In this document: one piece after another, positions 46,150 to 53,000 of the stretch
Position numbering within the stretch: position 1 is the stretch's first letter
How the letters are laid out: every line of letters starts with the position of its first letter
Source of the DNA: Mycobacterium kubicae
GTDB taxonomy: Bacteria > Actinomycetota > Actinomycetes > Mycobacteriales > Mycobacteriaceae
NCBI RefSeq assembly: GCF_015689175.1
Contig: NZ_CP065047.1
Coordinates: 3,348,001-3,412,000 of the forward strand
DNA: 64,000 nucleotides
Direction of reading: 5' to 3'
Made by a program: the position numbers and the translations under genes
Notes under the pieces: generated by a model
Database searches by the model: none
The model's input: the letters and a program-made list of their open reading frames with translations, nothing else
Told to the model about the DNA's origin: nothing

Positions 46150-46522
46150 CGAACGCGCCAACGGGACGGCCACGCGCCGGTCCCTTAGAGACCCGGCGCG
46201 ACCGGCGCGTACCCTGTCCGCAAACCGGCGCACTTCGGCGCACTTGATAGTAGAAATGTGGTCTGAGCTGGGGTTTTGAATGCGCCGGTCGGTCACCCGC
46301 GCGTATCGGCGCGTACCGGCGCATTGAACCCCGACAAGGGCGGGGTTGTGCGCGTTTGCGCTGGTCAGGAGGTGTTTTTGAATGCGCCGATTACGCGCGG
46401 CGCGTTCATTCGCTGACCTGGGCTTTTGCGGTGAACGCGCCGGTGCAAATCGGCGCGTTTGACCTGGGCTTTTGTTCACAGTGCGCCGGGCGTCAATTTG
46501 CGCGGCGGCGCGTTCGGCGCAC
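46150..46522. other. Iteron cluster, candidate replication origin (and 45940-46523 gap)
   Basis: The 584-bp gap has no convincing gene. From about 46150 it contains some fifteen GCGCCG/CGGCGC cores in both orientations with AA/TT flanks, for example AATGCGCCGG (46279-46288), ACCGGCGCATT (46315-46325) and AATGCGCCGA (46381-46390). TGACCTGGGCTTTTG occurs at 46414 and 46460, each 23 bp before GCGCCGG (46-bp period). AACCCC (46327-46332) and GGGGTT (46342-46347) form a hairpin. Dense iterons next to a replication ATPase suggest an origin. Confidence 0.6.
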
Positions 46523-46523
46523 A

Positions 46524-48104
46524 TCACTGAGGGTCAACGAACGGGTCGCCGTTGCGGTCGGCGGCATGCCATTCAGGGCGCTTGTCGGTGCCCTTGTTGA
46601 TCACGTAGTTCAGCTTGGCCAGCCGGGCGTGCGCGTCTCGCAACCGGCTCTTGGACACGTTGCGCCGGGTCTCGGCGGGCAGCGCCTCCAGCGCCCGCAG
46701 CGACGTGCCGGGGTTGTCCTTGACCAGCTTCCACACGATGTCGTCGTCGCTGTGGTCCCGCTTCGTCTTCCGGTCAGCCGACACCGTGTTGCCGCTCATC
46801 ATCAGCCGGTGCTGGCCGTCGTCGGTCGGCTTCAGGGTCAGCAGGCCGGGCGGCACGTTCACACCGCGCCGACCGAACGCCTCAAACGTGCGCGGGGTGT
46901 CGGCGGCGGGCGGGCCGTCCAGCCGGATGGTCGCCAGGGTGTCCACGGCTCCCTCGATCGAGCTGTGCCCACGCGCGCCCTTGTCGGGGTCTTTGCCGAG
47001 GTGGTGCGTGATGACCCGACCGACGGCATCGCACTCCACCGCCAGCGTCTTGAATCCCTCGATCACGTCGGCCACCTGGGACGAACTCTCGTCAATGCCC
47101 AGCGCCGACAACACGGTGTAGAGGCAGTCGAAGATGATGAACGACCCCGGCCTGATTTGACCCCGCCAGTAGGCCCGCGTGGCGTCATCGCTCAGGTTCA
47201 GCATGGCGCTGCGCCCGAGCAGGTCGTGGTAGTTGATCCGCCGCAGCAGGGCCGGGTCGGTCACGCCCGCTTTCGACAGCTCGTACTGCATCATGTCAGC
47301 GCCCATTTCGGTATCCAGGAACGCCACGTCGGCGTCGGCGGGCAGCCGGGTGGCGAACCTGCCCACGAACGTCCCGCCGGTCAGCAGCGCCCGCACCAGG
47401 TCCACGTTGGCGGTGGTCTTGCCCGCCTTGCGCTCTGAGAACAGGCCCAGGCTCTTGCCCAGCGGGATCAAACCGTCAACGACGAACGGATCGGCGGGCG
47501 GCGTGTAGGTCGCCAGGTCAACCCGCGTGGTGAGGTCCGCGTACCTGGCGGCGGTGCGCGCGGCGGTGATCTGGCGACCCCGCTCCCGCACCGCCAGCCT
47601 GGTCGCCTCCAGCTCGGCGGACGCCTCGATCTTCAGGGCGGCGAGCTGGTCGAGTGTCAGCGCGGGCAGGGCGGTGAGCTGGTCATCGGTCGCACCGGCA
47701 TTGACCGCCTTGTCGCCGTTGAAGGTCAGTTCCGGCGGGTTCTTCATCGGGTCACGCCCGGCGTTTCGCTGCTCGATGTCAGCGGCGATCTTGCGCGCCC
47801 ACGGCTCCGTGCGGCCATCGAGAACACTCACCGCGTACCGGCGCGCCGCCCACCGCTTCACCCGCTTGTCGGTGGCCCTCTGCGCCGCTGAGGCAGCGGC
47901 GTGCTTGGCATTGATGCCCCGGGTGTTGAACGGGTTGTAGCCCGGCTCGTCGGGCCTTCTGCCGTCCATGTCCACCAGGTCGGCGGCGGCGGGCTGGCCG
48001 TTCGTCTTGGCCTTGCCGAAATCAGCGGGCAGATCAACGGCAAAGGGCGGCGGCTGGCCGTTGGTGACGGCGCGGCTGCCGGGCTTGCCGGTATTGTCTG
48101 ACAT
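46524..48104 (-). CDS. RecA-fold replication ATPase/helicase (RepA/AAA_25-like)
   Basis: A 526-residue protein. A disordered N-terminus (about 1-60) and a helical region with KHAAASAAQRATDKRVKRWAA precede a RecA-like ATPase: Walker A SERKAGKT (223-230), acidic VAFLDTEMGADMM, Walker B FIIFDC, then the HHLGKDPDKGARGHSSIEGA sensor region. A C-terminal winged-helix-like segment (LVKDNPGTSLRALEALPAETRRNVSK, here described in part) ends it. This is the RepA/AAA_25 hexameric helicase layout. ATG 48104 has AGGAGAGG upstream. It ends against the iteron cluster, so it likely drives replication of the excised element. Confidence 0.8.
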   Translation of the reverse strand: MSDNTGKPGSRAVTNGQPPPFAVDLPADFGKAKTNGQPAAADLVDMDGRRPDEPGYNPFNTRGINAKHAAASAAQRATDKRVKRWAARRYAVSVLDGRTEPWARKIAADIEQRNAGRDPMKNPPELTFNGDKAVNAGATDDQLTALPALTLDQLAALKIEASAELEATRLAVRERGRQITAARTAARYADLTTRVDLATYTPPADPFVVDGLIPLGKSLGLFSERKAGKTTANVDLVRALLTGGTFVGRFATRLPADADVAFLDTEMGADMMQYELSKAGVTDPALLRRINYHDLLGRSAMLNLSDDATRAYWRGQIRPGSFIIFDCLYTVLSALGIDESSSQVADVIEGFKTLAVECDAVGRVITHHLGKDPDKGARGHSSIEGAVDTLATIRLDGPPAADTPRTFEAFGRRGVNVPPGLLTLKPTDDGQHRLMMSGNTVSADRKTKRDHSDDDIVWKLVKDNPGTSLRALEALPAETRRNVSKSRLRDAHARLAKLNYVINKGTDKRPEWHAADRNGDPFVDPQ

Positions 48105-48270
48105 GTGTGGCCTCTCCTGGGGGCTGCTCATTTCGGACCTTTCGGGTGGTGCTGGAAGGGACGTTGACTCTTTGCCGGAGTCGTTGGGTTGTGGTGCCGT
48201 CGGGCAGCGCGTCGAGGCCAAAGACGCCGCCCGGCGGCATCACTCATTTCAGGTCAATTGCGTTGCGCCG

Positions 48271-48489
48271 CTACTTCTTTCGGCGCACGGGCGTGACCGT
48301 GCGCGCGGTCATCCACGCTTCGAGGTCGCAGACCCGGTAGCGCACCCTGGTGGTGCCGACCACCACGTAGGGTGGGCCGATTCCCTTGTTGCGCCAGGTT
48401 TTCAGGGTCGCCGGGCTGACGCCGACAATCGGCGCGGCTTCCTCGGTGGTGACCGCCGGGCTGGCGGTCGGTGGGCTGACTGTAGCCAT
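48271..48489 (-). CDS. AlpA/excisionase-like HTH protein
   Basis: A 72-residue protein with a MerR/AlpA-type winged HTH: VTTEEAAPIVGVSPATLKTW followed by the wing IGPPYVVVGTTRVRYRVCDLEAWM. ATG 48489 has GAGAGGAA about 9 bp upstream. Such proteins direct excision or regulate early promoters. The gap to the ATPase start (48105-48270) has no gene. Confidence 0.8.
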   Translation of the reverse strand: MATVSPPTASPAVTTEEAAPIVGVSPATLKTWRNKGIGPPYVVVGTTRVRYRVCDLEAWMTARTVTPVRRKK

Positions 48490-48719
48490 GTGTTGGGTTC
48501 CTCTCGGGTGTCGTGGGCGGGTCAAACGCTATCGGGCGACCGTGCAGACGCCGGGCTTGTTCGTGTTGACTTGCCCGACCTGGGTGGGCAACTGCTGCAA
48601 GGGATTTCGGACTTCGCGCTGATGGCGGTGACCTACTTCACCGACTTCGGTCTGTGTTGTCGGCGCTGACTTTCGCCAGGTCGGGCGGGCGTGTCTTGGG
48701 CGTGACCGCGCGGCGGCGG

Positions 48720-48974
48720 TCACTTGGCACCGTCGCTGGCGGTGACGTCCTCACCCTCCAGCATCCGCAGCAACTTGGCGGTGGGCACACGCTTGCGTCG
48801 ATGGCTCAGCCAGATCACGGGAAGGTGCCCGGTCTTGACCATCTGATAGGCGTATGGCCTTGACACGCCCAGGTATTCGGCGGCGGTCTCGATGCTCACG
48901 GTGGGCGGTCCCCCACGCAGTTGCTCCAGTGATGGGCAGCGTTTGGTCGTATTTGTGTCGGTTGAATCAGCCAT
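48720..48974 (-). CDS. Excisionase-family HTH protein
   Basis: An 84-residue protein with an excisionase-type HTH (VSIETAAEYLGVSRPYAYQM then LPVIWLSHRRKRVPTAKLLRML). It is the first minus-strand gene after the divergent control region and faces the integrase operon, the place where recombination directionality factors of such elements usually lie. The two HTH proteins here are not close copies of each other. The following 48490-48719 gap holds only an imperfect palindrome, TTGCCC (48571-48576) with GGGCAA (48586-48591). Confidence 0.8.
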   Translation of the reverse strand: MADSTDTNTTKRCPSLEQLRGGPPTVSIETAAEYLGVSRPYAYQMVKTGHLPVIWLSHRRKRVPTAKLLRMLEGEDVTASDGAK

Positions 48975-49059
48975 GTCTCAAACGGTGTCTTGAATAGTGA
49001 TAGTTGTCTAGGCGTTTTGCTATCTTTAGCGTTATCATCTTTTCGTGACTACTGATAAC
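48975..49059. promoter_or_regulatory. Divergent control region of the element
   Basis: AT-rich 70-bp gap between divergent operons. GTTATCA (49031-49037) and TGATAAC (49053-49059) form a perfect 7-bp inverted repeat with a 15-bp gap spanning the GTG start at 49045. A TATCAT box at 49033-49038 lies 6 bp before that GTG, so the rightward mRNA could be leaderless. No Shine-Dalgarno sequence is seen. Likely the lysogeny or induction switch. Confidence 0.6.
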
Positions 49060-49623
49060 TCGGCGTTCACGCCCATCGTGGGCGACGTGACCGCCAGCGA
49101 GATTCGCCGCGTCAGCGGCAGGCGCGGCAGCGACAACGGCCTGATCGAAATCCCCCTGTACGGCCATGCTTTCCGCTACCAGGTGCGCATCGACCGCAGC
49201 GCCGGGACGCCGCGCCTGACAGAGCTACGGATGATCTGCGCCGATGACGGCGGTGACATCGACCCCGCCGCCGTGCGCCAGGTGCCGGTGCGCCGACTGG
49301 CCAAGGCGGCGGCACAGTTCATCTCCATGACCGAACACGGCGTGGTCAACGCTGGTGACCTGTTCGACCCGACCGGGCAGGCGCGGCCCGATCTGGAGCC
49401 GGGACGCCGCCGCCGCAACCTCGGCCCTGAGCATTACCGCCAGGTCGCCGCACGGCTCGAATACGCGCGCGAGATCGGCCTCTCGCCAAGGGAACACGTC
49501 TCCGACTATTACGGGGTGGCCTTGCCCACCCTGGACCGCTGGATCAAACAGGCCAAAGAGCGCGGCTTCCTGCGCCGCGACTGGAGTACCACCACCGCCG
49601 ACACCGAGGAGACCGACCGATGA
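49045..49623 (+). CDS. Putative HTH regulator upstream of the integrase
   Basis: A 192-residue protein. The N-terminal half is beta-rich (NGLIEIPLYGHAFRYQVRID); the C-terminal half has HYRQVAARLEYAREIGLSPREH and a HTH-like YGVALPTLDRWIKQAKERGFL, a form often seen in actinobacterial mobile-element regulators. It overlaps the integrase start by 4 bp. With no cI-like gene elsewhere in the element it is the best candidate for the maintenance regulator, acting at the palindrome over its own start. Function is inferred. Confidence 0.65.
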   Translation: MTTDNSAFTPIVGDVTASEIRRVSGRRGSDNGLIEIPLYGHAFRYQVRIDRSAGTPRLTELRMICADDGGDIDPAAVRQVPVRRLAKAAAQFISMTEHGVVNAGDLFDPTGQARPDLEPGRRRRNLGPEHYRQVAARLEYAREIGLSPREHVSDYYGVALPTLDRWIKQAKERGFLRRDWSTTTADTEETDR

Positions 49624-51008
49624 GCGCCGACCCACAGCCCAAGCGCACCCGCCGGGCCGAGCCGATCACGAAGGGACGCGGCCACCGTGGTGAGACCGTC
49701 TACTCCTTCCGCGTCGATGTCGGCACCCGGCCCGACGGCAGCCGCGAGCGGCAGCGGTTCACCTTCTCCACCTTGGCGGAGGCGCGTCGGGAGTACCGCC
49801 GGATCACTACCGAGGTGGCGGCGGGCACCTTCGTCCGGCGCGACAAGACGACCGTAGGCGTGTTTCTGGCTGGGTGGCTGGACGGTCGGCGTGACTTGCG
49901 ACCCGGCACGTTGGCCGGATACCGCTTCGCTCTCAAGCCGGTGATTGATCACGTTGGCGCGGTCCCGTTGCAGCACTTGCGAACCGCCGATCTGGATGCC
50001 CTGACGACGCTGCGGATGGCGGGTCAGCCCGTCGCCCAGAGCGACAAGCGCGGTCGTCGGTCAGCCGAGGTGCTGACCTGGCTGCGGGCGCGTCCCGACG
50101 GTGCCAGCTACGGCGAGATGTTCGCGGAGTTCGGCAACGCCGGAGAGAAGGCGCTGGCGCGGCTGGTGGCCTCTGGTGAAGTGACCCGGCCCGCGCGGGG
50201 GCGATACGCCGCCGCCCGTCCTGCCGACCCTGAGCGCCCGAAGGTGGCCGGTGGCGTCAGCGCGCGCACGGTCGTCACGATGCTGGTGGTGCTGTCGTCG
50301 GCCCTCGATGACGCGGTGGCCCAGGGCCTCGTGGCCCGCAACGTCGCCCGGCTGGTCAAGCGGCCCAAGATCGCCGCCGCCGAGATGGCCTTCTGGACGC
50401 CCGACGAGGCCGAGCGATTCCGCGTCCATATAAGTAGTGACCGTTTGGCCGCGTGCTGGCTGCTGACGCTGGCCGGGCTGCGCCGGTCGGAGGTGCTGGG
50501 CCTGCGCTGGGCCGACGTGGACTTCGACGCCGGGACCATCACCATCGCTCAGGGCCGGGTGGTCGTCGGCGGCGGAACGGTGACCGGCGCGCCGAAGTCC
50601 ATGCGCTCGGCGCGGACGCTGCCGATGCCGCCGGTCCTGGAGGCCGCGCTGCGGGCCTTCAGGACACGCCAGGCCGAGGAGCGCCTGGCCCTCGGCGGCG
50701 GTTGGCCGGACACGGGCCTGGTCGCGGTCAACGCCGACGGCTCCCCCATCCGGCCAGAGACTTACTCCAAGGCGTTCGCCGCCCACTGCGCGGCGGCGGG
50801 GGTGCCGGTGATCCGGCTGCACGATGTCCGCCACACCGCCGCCACGATGCTGCTGGACGGTGGCACCACGCCATCGGCGACGGCGAAGTGGCTGGGCCAT
50901 GACCCGGCGATCACGCTGCGGGTGTACGGCCACGTCTACGACGACGCGCTGGCGTCGGCGGGCGATGCGCTGCTGGGCCGGTCGCGCGCCAGCGGCGACG
51001 AAGCCTGA
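49620..51008 (+). CDS. int: Tyrosine integrase with an inserted winged-helix-like domain
   Basis: A 462-residue tyrosine recombinase. N-terminal arm-binding region (VYSFRVDVGTRPDGSRERQR), core-binding domain (TTVGVFLAGWLDGRRDLRPGT) and catalytic domain with Arg288 (AGLRRSE), Lys326, His401-x-x-Arg404 (HDVRH), His427 (LGH) and Tyr436 (RVYGHV). Residues about 135-210, inside the core-binding domain, form an extra unit (AEVLTWLRARPDGASYGEMF, LARLVASGEVTRPARGRYAA) like a winged helix, which makes the protein longer than usual. It ends 86 bp before the attR core in tRNA-Val. Confidence 0.95.
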   Translation: MSADPQPKRTRRAEPITKGRGHRGETVYSFRVDVGTRPDGSRERQRFTFSTLAEARREYRRITTEVAAGTFVRRDKTTVGVFLAGWLDGRRDLRPGTLAGYRFALKPVIDHVGAVPLQHLRTADLDALTTLRMAGQPVAQSDKRGRRSAEVLTWLRARPDGASYGEMFAEFGNAGEKALARLVASGEVTRPARGRYAAARPADPERPKVAGGVSARTVVTMLVVLSSALDDAVAQGLVARNVARLVKRPKIAAAEMAFWTPDEAERFRVHISSDRLAACWLLTLAGLRRSEVLGLRWADVDFDAGTITIAQGRVVVGGGTVTGAPKSMRSARTLPMPPVLEAALRAFRTRQAEERLALGGGWPDTGLVAVNADGSPIRPETYSKAFAAHCAAAGVPVIRLHDVRHTAATMLLDGGTTPSATAKWLGHDPAITLRVYGHVYDDALASAGDALLGRSRASGDEA

Positions 51009-51012
51009 CCCG

Positions 51013-51031
51013 TTGGCCCACTCTTGGCCCA
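51013..51031 (+). other. Candidate integrase arm sites, right end
   Basis: TTGGCCCA (51013-51020) and TTGGCCCA (51024-51031), 11-bp period, followed by a G-run, directly after the integrase stop and 63 bp before attR. The same arrangement lies 119 bp inside attL (35588-35606). Confidence 0.5.
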
Positions 51032-51094
51032 TCGGGGGTTTTTGTGCAGGTGGTGCCTTCGACGGCAAAACCGCTGTCTAGCTGGGGTTTTCGT

Positions 51095-51139
51095 TGGTGG
51101 GCGCGGACGGTATCGAACCGCCGACCGCTGGTGTGTAAA
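51095..51139. other. attR core (within tRNA-Val)
   Basis: Identical to 35424-35468. It covers the tRNA from the encoded CCA end to the 5' side of the anticodon loop, so integration keeps the tRNA intact on this side. Crossover lies somewhere in these 45 bp. Confidence 0.95.
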
Positions 51140-51169
51140 ACCAGAGCTCTACCACTGAGCTACGCGCCC
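51095..51169 (-). tRNA. tRNA-Val (TAC anticodon)
   Basis: Minus strand. Acceptor GGGCGCG (complement of 51163-51169) pairs with CGCGCCC (complement of 51099-51105), discriminator A, CCA encoded (complement of 51095-51097). Anticodon stem CTGGT/ACCAG encloses the loop TTTACAC; anticodon TAC is the complement of 51135-51137, reading GUA/GUG-type Val codons. The T arm has GGTTCGATACC. It is the integration target of the element. Confidence 0.96.
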
Positions 51170-51307
51170 TTTATGCCCCGGCGCAGGCTACACGTCTTGG
51201 GGCCCAGCACTCAAAACGCCGATCCTCCCAGACGAGCGTGCGCAGAATGCCAGGCTTTCCGGCGTGTCCCTGTACAGACACGCGCGCTCGCCAACCCGAG
51301 CAGAGCC

Positions 51308-51769
51308 TCAGCCCGCCAGCGCGGCCAGCGCGTCGGTCCACATGCGCTGGTCGCGGGCTTCTCCGGGCTGCTTCATCTCGGCGAACCGGATGATTCCCGA
51401 CTTGTCGACGGCAAAGGTGCCGCGGTTGGAGATGCCGGCCTGCTCGTTGAACACCCCGTAGGCCTGGCTCACCGCGCCGTGCGGCCAAAAATCCGACAAC
51501 ACGGGGAACAGGAAGCCGTTCTGGGTCGCCCAGATCTTGTGCGTCGGCGGCGGGCCCACCGAGATGGTCAGCACCGCCCGATCGTCGTTCTCGAAGTCCG
51601 GCAGATGATCGCGGATCTGATCGAGCTCACCTTGGCAGATGCCGGTGAAAGCCAGCGGAAAGAACACCAGCAGCACGTTCTTCGTGCCGCGATAGTCGCT
51701 GAGCGTGACGGGTTGTTGATTCTGGTCGCGCAGCGTGAAGTCGGGGGCGGTGGCTCCGACGTCCAGCAT
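51308..51769 (-). CDS. ahpE: One-cysteine peroxiredoxin AhpE
   Basis: A 153-residue peroxiredoxin. The peroxidatic cysteine is Cys45 in FPLAFTGICQGELD, and the thioredoxin-fold start GATAPDFTL is typical. AhpE reduces peroxides, especially fatty-acid hydroperoxides and peroxynitrite, and is recycled by mycothiol/mycoredoxin systems. ATG 51769 overlaps the stop of the DUF3052 gene (TGATG), supporting the start over a longer frame. Matches Rv2238c. Confidence 0.96.
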   Translation of the reverse strand: MLDVGATAPDFTLRDQNQQPVTLSDYRGTKNVLLVFFPLAFTGICQGELDQIRDHLPDFENDDRAVLTISVGPPPTHKIWATQNGFLFPVLSDFWPHGAVSQAYGVFNEQAGISNRGTFAVDKSGIIRFAEMKQPGEARDQRMWTDALAALAG

Positions 51770-52191
51770 CAGCGCTTCCCGGCGCGAGACTTGGGCTGCA
51801 CCAGCCGGCTGGCGCTCCAATCACCGAGATTGACAGACGAGGTCGGCATCAAGCCCGCGGTGGGAGCCGCTTCGGCGATCTCAGCCGGCAGCACATGCCC
51901 CGGCCGGCCGGTCTTGGGCGTCAGCACCCAGATCACGCCGTCTTCGGCCAGCGGGCTGATCGCATCCATCAACGTGTCCACCAAGTCCCCGTCGCCGTCG
52001 CGCCACCACAGCAAGACGACATCGACAACTTCATCGGTGTCTTCGTCGAGCAAGTCGGCGCCACACGCCTCTTCGACTGCCGCGCGGATGTCGTCGTCGG
52101 TGTCTTCGTCCCAGCCCCACTCCTGGACGACTTGGTCCCGTTGGATGCCCAGTTTGCGAGCGTAGCTCGGGGCGTGATCCGCCGCGACCAC
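51769..52191 (-). CDS. DUF3052 protein (Rv2239c type)
   Basis: A 140-residue acidic protein with VVQEWGWDEDTDDDIRAAVEE and VVDVVLLWWRDGDGDLVD, the DUF3052 pattern. GTG 52191 has GGAGG 7 bp upstream. It overlaps ahpE, so they share a transcript. Function unknown; the family is common in actinobacteria beside peroxiredoxin or acetyltransferase genes. Confidence 0.9.
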   Translation of the reverse strand: MVAADHAPSYARKLGIQRDQVVQEWGWDEDTDDDIRAAVEEACGADLLDEDTDEVVDVVLLWWRDGDGDLVDTLMDAISPLAEDGVIWVLTPKTGRPGHVLPAEIAEAAPTAGLMPTSSVNLGDWSASRLVQPKSRAGKR

Positions 52192-52271
52192 CGTGGAACC
52201 TCCTTCGAACCTCCGCACGACGTGCGCTGGGGTTTATCGTTGCACAAGCTCGGCCCGGTCGATACCGGACC

Positions 52272-52862
52272 TCAGTAGGAAGCTCTGCATAAGTTCAGTG
52301 CCTTCGTTTTCGCGTCGTTGAGGGCGTCGACGCGCCGGTTGAACTCCGCCGTGGGCGCGTGCGTGGCGATGGCGTTGGCCACCGCGCGGGCCGCGTCGAC
52401 GTAGGCGTTCATCGCGTCGCGCATCTGCTGCGACAACGCGCCGCTGTAGCTGCCTTCAACCTGCTGGGCGCTGTCGTTGAGCGCCGCGATGGCCGGCCCC
52501 TCGGTGGGGCCGGTGTTACGACCCGCATTGAAAGCCCCGACAAAAGCGTTCACCTTGTCGATGGCATCCTTGCTGGTGGTGGCCATGGTGTCGCAGGAGG
52601 TGTGGATGGCCCTGGTGGTCAAGGATTGCTGACGTTGCGATTCGCGGACGCTGGACGTCGCCGACGAGGCCGACACCGAGGCCGACACCGACGAGCGGTA
52701 GGCGGGCGCGACGTTGGTGTCGGGTGTGGCCGTGCCTTCGGTGACGCTGGTACACCCCACGATGCCCATCGCCAGCACCGCAATACACCCGAGCGCCGCA
52801 GCACCTCGCCGAGGGAATTCCCCCGTGTGCGCGCGAGGGACGGCACGCCATCCGATGAGCAC
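52272..52862 (-). CDS. Putative lipoprotein (Rv2240c type)
   Basis: A 196-residue protein with an N-terminal basic region, a hydrophobic core [11 protein letters not shown] and a lipobox-like IVGC, then a Ser/Thr/Ala-rich linker and a helical domain with two Cys (HTSCDTM and NLCRASY) that could form a disulfide outside the membrane. GTG 52862 is chosen so the signal sequence is near the start. It is divergent from aceE. No family function recognised. Confidence 0.75.
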   Translation of the reverse strand: MLIGWRAVPRAHTGEFPRRGAAALGCIAVLAMGIVGCTSVTEGTATPDTNVAPAYRSSVSASVSASSATSSVRESQRQQSLTTRAIHTSCDTMATTSKDAIDKVNAFVGAFNAGRNTGPTEGPAIAALNDSAQQVEGSYSGALSQQMRDAMNAYVDAARAVANAIATHAPTAEFNRRVDALNDAKTKALNLCRASY

Positions 52863-53000
52863 GGGGTCTGACGTTACCGGGTCACGGTCCCACCTGTCCC
52901 ACATGCACCGTGTTCGGTTTGTGGCGGCGGCTATCCGCCCGGGACGCCAGTGCGGCACGATAGAGACAAGGCAGGCCCCCGCCAGCTTAGGAGTGGTGAG

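Larger units (their letters stand above)
35424..51139. mobile_element. 15.7-kb integrated phage-satellite-like element at tRNA-Val
   Basis: Flanked by identical 45-bp direct repeats (35424-35468 and 51095-51139, offset 15,671 bp) that equal the 3' half of tRNA-Val. Contents: tyrosine integrase next to the intact tRNA, divergent regulatory region, two excisionase-like HTH proteins, RecA-fold ATPase, iteron cluster, candidate TerS, serine recombinase, MTase and probable restriction enzyme, candidate capsid protein, HExxH protease and TerL. Nearly all genes except the integrase pair run on the minus strand with 0-4 bp junctions. No portal, tail tape-measure, tail fibre, holin or endolysin is seen. 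Reading as a satellite rather than a decayed prophage is inference. Confidence 0.9.

Noticed and set aside
46118..46324. Small minus-strand frame in the iteron region
   Set aside because: Sequence is Arg/Gly/Pro noise made of the repeats; no ribosome-binding site.
46150..46522. CRISPR array
   Set aside because: Repeats are short, in both orientations and without regular unique spacers; no cas genes in the window.
45940..46527. Upstream extension of the TerS-like gene to 46527
   Set aside because: The extra 196 codons are Arg-rich, cross the iteron cluster, and lack a ribosome-binding site; ATG 45939 has GGAGG.
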